6,186 nucleotides of DNA from an uncultured Bacteroidales bacterium (lineage in GTDB: Bacteria > Bacteroidota > Bacteroidia > Bacteroidales > WCHB1-69), in the NCBI GenBank assembly GCA_937901455.1, contig CALDIA010000108.1, forward strand, positions 1 through 6,186. The letters run 5' to 3'. Both the position numbers and the translations under genes were made by a program. The notes under the pieces were generated by a model. The model made no database searches and was not told the DNA's origin. It saw only the letters and a program-made list of their open reading frames with translations. Positions within the stretch are counted from its first letter, which is position 1. The number at the start of each line of letters is the position of its first letter. Below are positions 1 to 4,884 of this stretch, piece after piece.

Positions 1-37
1 CTATCACCTGATGGCACTTTCGGTATTTGCTCTTCAT
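1..37 (-). CDS. Start of a further phage gene (partial)
   Basis: An ATG two bases after the stop of the preceding gene (TGA CT ATG) opens a frame that stays open to the window edge and reads MKSKYRKCHQVI. The tight spacing, the shared strand and the compact organisation suggest the next structural gene of the same operon, probably translated by re-initiation. Only 12 codons are visible, so no product can be named. In tailed phages the genes after the portal usually encode capsid, protease or connector proteins, but that is context only. The short frame could also be chance. Confidence 0.45.
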   Translation of the reverse strand, partial: MKSKYRKCHQVI

Positions 38-39
38 AG

Positions 40-504
40 TCACCATTGCTCAGTGCCTCGCCAATCGGGATAAAGCGCGTCGGTCTCGCCTCTGTCCACA
101 CTGTGGGCAAGCAGGTAGTTCACCAACGCGTCGCAGTCTTCATCCAAGCGGGTCTGAAGGCTTGACATCAGGTTGTCGCGCCGTTGGCTGCTGGCCGCGC
201 TCACGGCCTCGTTGTTTTGCACCACCATCCCCGCCTCGCCCAATTGCAGGTTCATCTCATCGCCGAAGGTCAGGTAGGCTTTCGGGGCAATTACGCGCTT
301 CACCAACAGGCGCAAGCCCTCGTGCTGGTCGCGCCCACCTTCCACTACCTCAATTTCAAGCAGCTCTTCCAAGTCGCTGCCGATGATTTCGTCCGTCACC
401 CATTGCTGGGCGCGGTTCATGAAGTCATCGAGCCGTGTGCTGTCAAGCCTCAGGTTGACCGAAGGCAGCAGCTTCTGTATTTCTTCTATTCCGTTGAGTA
501 TCAT
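40..504 (-). CDS. DUF6712-like phage protein, probable head-tail connector
   Basis: This 154-aa soluble protein has no signal peptide or membrane segment and looks largely helical. Visible features are a central stretch with AYLTFGDEMNLQLGEAGM (about residues 76-93), a polar S/Q/R segment, a long acidic helix, and a C-terminal YPDWRGTEQW. The arrangement (repeated helices, 'L.LGEAGMVV', then a helix ending in 'LVNYLLAHS' and a short Y-P tail) recalls DUF6712, a family seen in Bacteroidetes phages beside structural genes. I recall this family from memory and could not check it. The start overlaps the portal stop as ATGA (501-504), a typical coupling arrangement. Its position right after the portal fits a head-completion or adaptor protein, but the function is inferred from context only. 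Confidence 0.75.
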   Translation of the reverse strand: MILNGIEEIQKLLPSVNLRLDSTRLDDFMNRAQQWVTDEIIGSDLEELLEIEVVEGGRDQHEGLRLLVKRVIAPKAYLTFGDEMNLQLGEAGMVVQNNEAVSAASSQRRDNLMSSLQTRLDEDCDALVNYLLAHSVDRGETDALYPDWRGTEQW

Positions 505-1859
505 TGCGCGTAAGTGTTAGTCGATTCTTGTTTCCCGCTCTTGTTCTGGTCGAGCGTCGTAAAGATATATTCAGGCAGCACCACGGCGATGTCTTTGTCC
601 CATCCGTTGATCTGTTTGACGATTGAGAAAGGCCGCAAGGCCAAGTCGATGAAAGGCCGCATTTGGGCTTGCTTCATCAGGTAGATTTCGCGGATGTTGG
701 AGCCACTGAGGGAATTGCTATTCTTACCGGGCACGGCACCAATCAGCGACGGATGCACGCCCATGGCGTATGAAATGATGTTGGCAACGGTCTCGTAGTC
801 GGTCAGGAACTCGCCTTCTTTCACCATGTCATCGATGGTCTCCACAGTGATATACTTTTCTTCGGTGTTGCCGTTGCCGGTCATCTCCTTCAGCACCGTC
901 ATCGACTTGCCTTGGTTCTCGCCACCGCATGCGAAGTCGTTCAATTCCTTCACCACCTTTTTCTTCAGTTCCACGCGCTTTTCGATGGGGCTGTCGGGAG
1001 TCAGACCCGCCTGTTGCTCCTTGTAGGTAAAATATTTGTCCGACGTATAGATGATGTAGCGGATGCCGAGGTTGTGTTCAAGAATGGCTTTCTTCAACTC
1101 AGGGATGGCAGCGATGTTGTCGTACCACCCCGAGCGGAACACGCTGTACCAGTTCGGATACGAGTAGTAAGGCCGTCCCGGGCTTGGCAGATAGAGAGCC
1201 ATGCACACCCGCTTGTAAGCCTTCGCCGCCATCTGTGTGCGGATGTCGTTGATGGCGGCAAACTCGTCGATGACATAGGATTTCTCAATGTCCTCCTTGG
1301 CCGGAACGCTTCCTGGCGACTTGTCCCATTTCGATGAATGCAGTAGCCACTTGATTTGGTCGGATTTGTCCAAGCCCCAGCGCGAGAACATGGCCTCGCG
1401 GTGCAGCATCCGCTTGATGTGGGTGAAGCCTTTGTCGAACACGAACAACGGGAAGGCGTTGGCGAAATAGCTTAGGTCTGTCAGTATTTCCAACACCAAT
1501 TGCGGCACGTTGTTTTCCAGATACCAGTCGTATTCCTTGCCTTCCGTCACCTCGGCCCAGTCGCGTATCTTGCCGTTGTCGTCGCGCATCAGACGCGCCA
1601 ATTTCGGGCCGTTGCCGTAGCACACGCGGGCGTTGAAGTCCGAGTTCGTCCCGATGATTTCCACGCGCTCGATTTTTTCCATCACCTCTTGAGGCAGCAG
1701 GTTGTGCAAACCCCAAGGAGCCACGCGGTAATCGTTGCTCTCGATGATGTTGAGGTGTTTTTCGTCGAAAAATGCCTGACTGGTCACCACTAGGATGGCA
1801 TGAGCCTTTTCAAGCAGTGCGGTATTTTCGCCAATCCACATCACATCTTCCTGTTTCAT
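501..1859 (-). CDS. Phage portal protein
   Basis: This 452-aa protein is interpreted as the portal, the ring at the unique capsid vertex through which DNA is pumped by the terminase and to which the tail attaches. The best signal is C-terminal: ETVANIISYAMGVHPSLIGA (residues 356-375), a glycine/serine/asparagine-rich loop (GKNSNSLSGSN), then a long helix with MKQAQMRPFIDLALRPF. This is the usual portal layout of 'A..Y.VPP.LIG', a G/S loop and a tunnel helix ending near the last segment. The N-terminal half carries the expected mixed alpha/beta wing, with many aromatic residues around 120-260. Length is within the usual 400-700 aa range. The start is fixed by a strong AAGGAGG seven bases upstream and by ATGA overlap with the upstream gene. 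A basic, polar tail (about residues 436-452) may be disordered. No break is seen. Confidence 0.85.
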   Translation of the reverse strand: MKQEDVMWIGENTALLEKAHAILVVTSQAFFDEKHLNIIESNDYRVAPWGLHNLLPQEVMEKIERVEIIGTNSDFNARVCYGNGPKLARLMRDDNGKIRDWAEVTEGKEYDWYLENNVPQLVLEILTDLSYFANAFPLFVFDKGFTHIKRMLHREAMFSRWGLDKSDQIKWLLHSSKWDKSPGSVPAKEDIEKSYVIDEFAAINDIRTQMAAKAYKRVCMALYLPSPGRPYYSYPNWYSVFRSGWYDNIAAIPELKKAILEHNLGIRYIIYTSDKYFTYKEQQAGLTPDSPIEKRVELKKKVVKELNDFACGGENQGKSMTVLKEMTGNGNTEEKYITVETIDDMVKEGEFLTDYETVANIISYAMGVHPSLIGAVPGKNSNSLSGSNIREIYLMKQAQMRPFIDLALRPFSIVKQINGWDKDIAVVLPEYIFTTLDQNKSGKQESTNTYAQ

Positions 1860-2086
1860 AGCACAACCTCCTTTCCGGCAAATTCCTTGATTGTGTCGAT
1901 GACAACCGTCATAATCTCGCCTGTTTCAAGGTTTTTGACATTCATCGTGTCGCCTTCCGAGTGCTTGGAAGTGAACACGGCTCTTTCGATATGCACCCAG
2001 TGGCCATCAGCCGAAGCCCACGTGATGCTGAACCATTCAAGTGTGGGAGCCACTTCAAACAAAACTCCCTGGCGGATATAATTCAT
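1856..2086 (-). CDS. Small hypothetical phage protein (76 aa)
   Basis: This 76-aa protein of unknown function has no membrane segment or signal peptide. It is rich in beta-prone and aromatic residues (LEWFSITWASADGHWVHIE) and has a second half GDTMNVKNLETGEIMTVVID ending in FAGKEVVL, which could form a small beta-barrel. I have an unverified impression that similar small proteins ('...TMN.....G.I..V......F.GKEV.L') occur in Bacteroidetes mobile elements. It is supported as a real gene by its ATGA overlap with the portal start (1856-1859), by hosting the portal ribosome-binding site in its last codons, and by being the first gene after the structured gap. The ATG at 2086 has no Shine-Dalgarno site. 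Alternatives are a portal accessory protein or a leader gene that couples translation into the portal. Confidence 0.65.
   Translation of the reverse strand: MNYIRQGVLFEVAPTLEWFSITWASADGHWVHIERAVFTSKHSEGDTMNVKNLETGEIMTVVIDTIKEFAGKEVVL
1867..1872 (-). promoter_or_regulatory. Strong Shine-Dalgarno site of the portal gene
   Basis: On the minus strand the sequence reads AAAGGAGGTTGTGCTATG, an ideal AGGAGG with a 7-nt spacer before the portal ATG. It lies inside the last codons of the upstream 76-aa gene. Such sites are uncommon in Bacteroidetes-type genes, and most other starts in this window have none. It fixes the portal start and suggests high or independent initiation on this structural gene. 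Confidence 0.85.
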
Positions 2087-2103
2087 CGTTGAAAGTTTTG
2101 AGG

Positions 2104-2111
2104 CAAAAATA
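2104..2111 (-). promoter_or_regulatory. Weak candidate -7 element for the portal operon
   Basis: On the minus strand TATTTTTG matches the Bacteroidetes -7 consensus TAnnTTTG and lies 17 bases before the ATG of the 76-aa gene. No convincing TTTG lies 19-21 nt further upstream, and the surrounding sequence is A/T-rich, so chance is possible. It is listed because terminators upstream mean this operon probably needs its own promoter, and no better one was found in the gap. Confidence 0.25.
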
Positions 2112-2168
2112 AATCAGCGTTCCATGATTGGAGTGACATTTTTTTCGTCGCCTGCAAGTCTCCGACGA

Positions 2169-2194
2169 CGCCGTAGGCGGCGAAATTTTTTTTT
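2169..2194 (+). terminator. Small hairpin followed by T9 (plus strand)
   Basis: CGCCG-TAGG-CGGCG forms a 5-bp all-G/C stem with a 4-nt loop, then AAA and nine T residues. It fits a short intrinsic terminator reading on the plus strand. No plus-strand gene precedes it, so it would act on antisense transcripts or on an unknown small RNA. The three A residues between stem and T run weaken the call. Confidence 0.35.
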
Positions 2195-2208
2195 GCCGAA
2201 AGGTTGTC

Positions 2209-2231
2209 AATTTTTGAAATACTCAAAAATT
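2209..2231. repeat. 9-bp inverted repeat, AATTTTTGA/TCAAAAATT
   Basis: A perfect inverted repeat AATTTTTGA - AATAC - TCAAAAATT has a 5-nt loop. It is A/T-only apart from one G/C pair per arm, so the hairpin would be weak in RNA. A protein-binding site or a chance A/T palindrome are both possible. Confidence 0.4.
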
Positions 2232-2254
2232 TGTGTTTCAGTCGGTTAAGTTTC

Positions 2255-2280
2255 AAAAAACGAGCGAAGCGAGTTTTTTT
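2255..2280. terminator. Symmetric hairpin, possible bidirectional terminator
   Basis: AAAAAAC - GAGCGAAGCGA - GTTTTTTT pairs the A run with the T run around a GAGCGAAGCGA core in which a further GC/GC pair can form. The same layout is available on both strands, so it could terminate minus-strand transcription coming from the gap as well as plus-strand transcription coming from the portal side. The G/C part of the stem is short, so efficiency is uncertain. Confidence 0.4.
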
Positions 2281-2288
2281 CTGTCGGA

Positions 2289-2360
2289 AGACCCCGCGCC
2301 GCCCTATGGAGTTTTGGCCGATTGGGTGCGCCCTTTTGCGTAATATGCCGCAAGGGGTCT
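2289..2360. other. Possible three-helix RNA fold
   Basis: Three helices can be drawn without conflict. The outer one is AGACCCC (2289-2295) with GGGGTCT (2354-2360). Directly inside it are GCGC, a bulged C and GCCC (2296-2304) with GGGTGCGC (2324-2331), including one G-T pair. The third is TTGCG (2336-2340) with CGCAA (2349-2353), closing an 8-base loop TAATATGC. Helices abut with no unpaired bases on two sides of the junction. The G-T pair would be a mismatch on the minus strand, so the fold is slightly better on the plus strand, although all genes are on the minus strand. This was drawn by eye without energies. Confidence 0.3.
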
Positions 2361-2383
2361 CCGTGGGTTGGGGTCTCCGTGGG
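2354..2383. repeat. 14-nt direct repeat, two copies
   Basis: GGGGTCTCCGTGGG occurs at 2354-2367 and again at 2370-2383, a period of 16 bases separated by TT. Both copies contain GGGGTCT, complementary to AGACCCC at 2289-2295, so either could close the same outer helix. It may be a simple slippage duplication. Confidence 0.75.
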
Positions 2384-2386
2384 CAC

Positions 2387-2416
2387 AAAAAAAGCGCGGG
2401 CGATTGCCTGCGCTTT
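2387..2416 (-). terminator. Rho-independent terminator (minus strand)
   Basis: AAAGCGCGGGC - GATT - GCCTGCGCTTT forms an 11-bp stem with one G-T pair and a 4-nt loop. On the minus strand it is followed by an uninterrupted T7. This is the strongest terminator in the window, well placed to stop transcription from hicAB or terL before the portal operon. Confidence 0.75.
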
Positions 2417-2441
2417 GAGTGTTTTCAATCTTCGCTGCCAG

Positions 2442-2512
2442 GTTACGTTTTCGGAAAAAAAGTAACATAAGGATCCTGTCAAGTTACTTTTTCAGGCGGA
2501 AAGTAACATAAG
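2442..2512. repeat. Two copies of a 30-nt palindromic unit
   Basis: Units at 2442-2471 and 2483-2512 are both exactly 30 nt, start with GTTAC, end with GTAACATAAG and match at 24 of 30 positions. Differences are concentrated in the centre. Each is itself a hairpin: the second pairs GTTACTTT with AAAGTAAC (8 bp), the first pairs GTTAC plus T/A runs. The repeat period is 41 bases. They lie between two minus-strand terminators. Possible roles are a repeated operator, an interspersed palindromic repeat of the host genome, or paired RNA hairpins. Confidence 0.75.
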
Positions 2513-2532
2513 TGTTATCCCACGAAAATGAT

Positions 2533-2563
2533 AAAAGCCCGCGCCTATGAAGGCACGGGCTTT
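2533..2563 (-). terminator. Terminator after hicB
   Basis: AAAGCCCG, one mismatch, GCCT - loop ATGA - AGGC, one mismatch, CGGGCTTT gives a long stem (8 + 4 bp). On the minus strand it is followed by TTTTATCATT. It begins about 20 bases after the hicB stop, so it is the natural end of the hicAB transcript. The T run is short, so some read-through to the second terminator downstream is plausible. Confidence 0.75.
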
Positions 2564-2583
2564 CGACCGAACGGCTGAAGTTG

Positions 2584-2973
2584 TCAAATCAAACAGACGC
2601 GGCCAAGTTGTTGCGAGAAGTTGCTAATCCCCTCTTGGATCTTTTGCACGGTGGCCGCTGATGGGCGGCTGTGACCCGTCACGTAGTGGCTCAACTGCTT
2701 GCGGTTGATGCCGGTGATGGTTTGCAGGCCCGCCAAGCTCAAACGGTCGCCGTAGAATTGCAGGAAACTTGCCGTGTCGAATTTCAATTCCCATTCCATT
2801 TCTGGGAGTTCCGGCAATTCTTCCCTTGCTTCAACGAGCGAATTGTTCAAGTCGACGATGGCTTCATCCACAGTGTTGCCTTCACCGAAAAAGCCAATCT
2901 TGTAGTTGTGTTGCGGCACGGCGGTATAGCTGCCGTCGTCGTTCATTTCGATAATCACTGTCACTTTTTCCAT
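2584..2973 (-). CDS. hicB: HicB antitoxin with C-terminal HTH
   Basis: This 129-aa antitoxin would bind and block HicA and, in the family, also repress its own operon. The N-terminal half (about 1-50) has the HicB fold signature: TVIIEMNDDGSYTAVP, then G-containing turns, then TVDEAIVDLNNSLVEA. An acidic, proline-rich linker (51-62) follows. Residues about 78-115 form a helix-turn-helix (LSLAGLQTITGINRKQLSHY, then TGHSRPSAATVQKI) of the XRE-like type found in many HicB proteins. The start is set by AGGAGG with a 7-nt spacer. The gene follows hicA by 30 bp and is followed by a terminator, so the two form a closed operon. The likely operator is the palindrome at 3225-3240. No truncation is seen. 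Confidence 0.9.
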   Translation of the reverse strand: MEKVTVIIEMNDDGSYTAVPQHNYKIGFFGEGNTVDEAIVDLNNSLVEAREELPELPEMEWELKFDTASFLQFYGDRLSLAGLQTITGINRKQLSHYVTGHSRPSAATVQKIQEGISNFSQQLGRVCLI

Positions 2974-2980
2974 TGTTTTT

Positions 2981-2986
2981 CCTCCT
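2981..2986 (-). promoter_or_regulatory. Strong Shine-Dalgarno site of hicB
   Basis: The minus strand reads AGGAGGAAAAACAATG, a consensus site with a 7-nt A-rich spacer before the hicB ATG, lying in the 30-bp gap after hicA. The hicA start has no comparable site, so the message favours antitoxin over toxin translation. Confidence 0.85.
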
Positions 2987-3003
2987 ATGTTTTTGAGAGG
3001 GGG

Positions 3004-3192
3004 TCAGAATTTGACCCCCGATTGTTCCGAAATGCTTTTCAGCAGGTTTGGTTTGATGTCGTGTGTGGCGTGGCGCGGCACTTGGAACATCCTTTGCGTG
3101 ATTGGGCTCCACCACCAGTCGTGTTTTTTGCCAGGCTTGACGTACCAACACCCGGCAGCTTTGAGTTTTCTGATGAGTTCGTTTGTCTTCAT
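3004..3192 (-). CDS. hicA: HicA toxin, mRNA interferase
   Basis: This 62-aa HicA toxin belongs to a family of ribosome-independent mRNA-cleaving enzymes with a double-stranded-RNA-binding-like fold. It shows the standard order: KTNELIRKLKAAGCWYVK, then GKKHDWWW with the expected catalytic histidine at residue 24, then FQVPRHATHDIKPNLLKSI at the C-terminal helix. Length is typical (about 60 aa). The ATG at 3192 is preferred over the in-frame ATG at 3303 because the upstream 37 residues are low-complexity, would overlap the promoter, and are absent from HicA proteins. The start lacks a Shine-Dalgarno site. hicB follows after 30 bp. The catalytic residue is present and the frame intact, so the toxin is predicted to be active. 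Confidence 0.9.
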   Translation of the reverse strand: MKTNELIRKLKAAGCWYVKPGKKHDWWWSPITQRMFQVPRHATHDIKPNLLKSISEQSGVKF

Positions 3193-3219
3193 TGTGCGTT
3201 CTGTTTTGATTTGACGATG

Positions 3220-3251
3220 CAAAGATAGACATTTGTCTATTACCACGCAAG
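3220..3251 (-). promoter_or_regulatory. Bacteroidetes-type promoter of hicAB
   Basis: On the minus strand the -7 element is TATCTTTG (3220-3227), an exact TAnnTTTG. A TTG (3248-3250) lies upstream with a 20-nt spacer, fitting the -33 element. Transcription would start near 3213, giving a leader of about 20 nt before hicA. The site is independent of the terL reading frame, so the cassette can be expressed in a silent prophage. Confidence 0.7.
3225..3240. promoter_or_regulatory. Probable HicB operator (16-bp palindrome)
   Basis: ATAGACA-TT-TGTCTAT is a perfect 7-bp inverted repeat around two bases. It overlaps the first three bases of the -7 element and runs into the promoter spacer, so a bound protein would exclude RNA polymerase. 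HicB has an HTH and family members repress their own operons, which makes it the obvious ligand. The assignment to HicB is inference. Confidence 0.65.
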
Positions 3252-3270
3252 AAAAAAATCGATTTTTTTC
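3251..3270. repeat. Perfect 20-bp A/T palindrome upstream of hicAB
   Basis: GAAAAAAATC/GATTTTTTTC is a perfect self-complementary 20-mer, immediately upstream of the -33 element and between terL and hicA. With no loop it makes a poor terminator, although the following A and T runs offer other weak pairings. It could act as an A-tract enhancer of the hicA promoter, a second protein-binding site, or the remnant of a terL terminator. Confidence 0.5.
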
Positions 3271-3306
3271 AAAAAAAGTGGATTTTTTCGGGAAACAACG
3301 CAATCG

Positions 3307-4884
3307 TCAAGCATAAATATACCTTCCATCGTCGTAGGGTCGCAGTATGCAGCCCAATATCAGCGTGTCCATGGCATCGGTGCCATCGGTACGAAGTTCG
3401 TATGGAAGTGTGGCAGGACTCTCGGGTGTCTTTTCGCCCGATTTGTCTTTGCGGAAACCAAGTGAGTTGATGGTGTAGCCCGTAAGAGGAATGGCTTGGA
3501 TTAAGTCGACATTGTTGTCCTTGTTCAGTATGGGAAAAAGTTTCTCGCTGCCTTGGAAAGCATCGTTGATGATCAAATGCTTTTTGTCGTGTTTCATCGG
3601 CTGACCGAGGTCGTGTTCCTCTACCGTCCAGCCGTTTTTTTGCAGTTCATCCTTGACCATGAACACGGCATCATGGCCTTTCTCGATATAGTTGATACCC
3701 TTCGCCGTCGAGTCAAAGTAATAATGCACGGTTTTTTGTGGATGGTATTGGTAGTACCGGCAGAACCCGTTCACCACATCGCGCAGGCGTTTGTCGCCTT
3801 TGGTATAGAAACTGTGGATAATCTTCAGCAATTTGCCTTGTATCTGTCCAGCCACAAGCCAGTTGATTTGCGCATTGTAGTCGAAAGCAATGGCGATGGA
3901 CTTGTTACGCTGTACATCTTCGTCAATGATGCTGTCGTAAGGCTTGTTTTTGTAGGCTTCGAGCAAACTGTTATTTGTTGCCGAATAGGTGTGGATTAGC
4001 GGGTCGAAGTTCACATAGAACTTGCCTTCGGCTTCGTCAACTCTCAGGCAAAGGATTGATGCCTTGAAGACCATGGGCGTGAGGTCGCGGGCGCAACGGC
4101 GCACATAGTCGTTGCCCACGATGGCGATATTGTCGAAGATGCTCCGTTCCTGGAAGTAGGTCGCACGGCTTCTGAGAAAGTTCAGTTTCGGCTCCATGGC
4201 CATAGCCTGGCTGACCTTGCCTTCTGCGAGAAGCTGCTGACGGATTGTCTCAAGGCGTATGAGGTCGTCGCAAAGTTGTTTGTCGTATTCTTTCTCGTAG
4301 TTCTTAATGAGCCATTGCCCGTCCTTGGTGGCAGGCATGTCCGAGAAATAGTGCTGCCCCCAAAGATGAGGATATTTGGTCGGGTCGTTGTAATAGCGCG
4401 AGGAACCGCCAATGGCAGGCAAGATTTCCGATTGCAGTTTGTTGAAATTCAAACCTTTTGCTTCGTCGGCCACCAACCAATGGATGGTCATCGAGTTGGC
4501 AGAAAGCACAACTTCCTGCGACACGATGATCATGATTGTGCCATTGGCAAACCATACGCAATCCTTCAAGTCGGACGGAAGGAACAAAGGCGTGTCGAAG
4601 CCTAATTTCGGGTCGGGCTTGTGGCCAATCACATAGTGGATGTCGCGCTTCACGCCGAAGGCATCGAGGGCTTGGAGTGCCGCAGGGAGTGTTCGCGAGT
4701 GGGCCTGTCGGAAAGTGGAGGCCACGAACACTCCCGTCGAGCGCGGCATTTCAAGTACATTGGTCCAAATCTGCATGGCCACCGGATAGGACTTTCCCCA
4801 TCGGCGGGCGCAAAGGTTGACGCTGCTGTTGGCCCTGCAGCGGTACCACATCAGCTGGCCTTTATGCAGATACACTTGACTCAT
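3307..4884 (-). CDS. terL: Terminase large subunit (packaging ATPase/nuclease)
   Basis: This 525-aa motor protein would pump DNA through the portal into the prohead and cut the concatemer or host-flanked genome. The N-terminal ATPase shows a terminase-type Walker A at residues 25-32 (CARRWGKS, with K31 and S32) and a Walker B ending in LVADEA (D140, E141). The C-terminal RNase H-like nuclease shows candidate acidic ligands at D335 (IAIAFDYNAQ), D391 (VHYYFDS) and D503 or D506 (DGTDAMDTL). Walker A very close to the N-terminus and a length of 525 aa are normal for the family. The start overlaps the preceding gene by 23 bp and no Shine-Dalgarno site is seen, so translational coupling is likely. 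All motifs are present, with no frameshift. Which packaging type (cos, pac or Mu-like headful) cannot be told. Confidence 0.9.
   Translation of the reverse strand: MSQVYLHKGQLMWYRCRANSSVNLCARRWGKSYPVAMQIWTNVLEMPRSTGVFVASTFRQAHSRTLPAALQALDAFGVKRDIHYVIGHKPDPKLGFDTPLFLPSDLKDCVWFANGTIMIIVSQEVVLSANSMTIHWLVADEAKGLNFNKLQSEILPAIGGSSRYYNDPTKYPHLWGQHYFSDMPATKDGQWLIKNYEKEYDKQLCDDLIRLETIRQQLLAEGKVSQAMAMEPKLNFLRSRATYFQERSIFDNIAIVGNDYVRRCARDLTPMVFKASILCLRVDEAEGKFYVNFDPLIHTYSATNNSLLEAYKNKPYDSIIDEDVQRNKSIAIAFDYNAQINWLVAGQIQGKLLKIIHSFYTKGDKRLRDVVNGFCRYYQYHPQKTVHYYFDSTAKGINYIEKGHDAVFMVKDELQKNGWTVEEHDLGQPMKHDKKHLIINDAFQGSEKLFPILNKDNNVDLIQAIPLTGYTINSLGFRKDKSGEKTPESPATLPYELRTDGTDAMDTLILGCILRPYDDGRYIYA

Larger units (their letters stand above)
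2087..2583. other. Gene-free, highly structured interval (about 500 bp)
   Basis: No credible gene lies here. The open frames on both strands are built from palindromes, homopolymer runs and repeats rather than protein-like sequence. From the hicB side to the portal side it holds a terminator after hicB (2533-2563), two copies of a palindromic 30-nt unit (2442-2512), a second strong minus-strand terminator (2387-2416), two 14-nt direct repeats (2354-2383), a possible three-helix fold (2289-2360), a symmetric A/T-flanked hairpin (2255-2280), a 9-bp inverted repeat (2209-2231) and a small hairpin with a T run on the plus strand (2169-2194). It separates hicAB from the portal operon. It may be the 3' part of an inserted cassette, an intergenic repeat of the host, or a transcribed regulatory leader. 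Confidence 0.7.

Noticed and set aside
27..513. Plus-strand open frames opposite the connector gene
   Set aside because: They are shadows of the minus-strand gene, which has coupled start and stop signals and a coherent protein.
2204..2470. Plus-strand open frame of 88 codons
   Set aside because: It is made of the same repeats (a run of lysine/arginine/phenylalanine from A/T tracts), and no other plus-strand gene is credible in the window.
2083..2482. Two minus-strand open frames of 78 and 101 codons in the gap
   Set aside because: They run through terminators, palindromes and homopolymer tracts, overlap each other in different frames and give arginine/lysine-rich sequence without protein-like organisation.
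2442..2512. CRISPR array
   Set aside because: There are only two imperfect units, each internally palindromic, with an 11-base gap. No spacer-length intervals or cas genes are present.
2087..2583. tRNA or rRNA genes
   Set aside because: No cloverleaf with a T-arm consensus or rRNA-like conserved segment is visible on either strand.
3193..3303. N-terminal extension of HicA by 37 residues
   Set aside because: It would cover the promoter and operator, is low-complexity, and HicA proteins begin at the MKTNELIRKLK-type helix.
2087..3306. Insertion sequence carrying hicAB
   Set aside because: No transposase, no terminal inverted repeats at the edges and no obvious target-site duplication could be seen.
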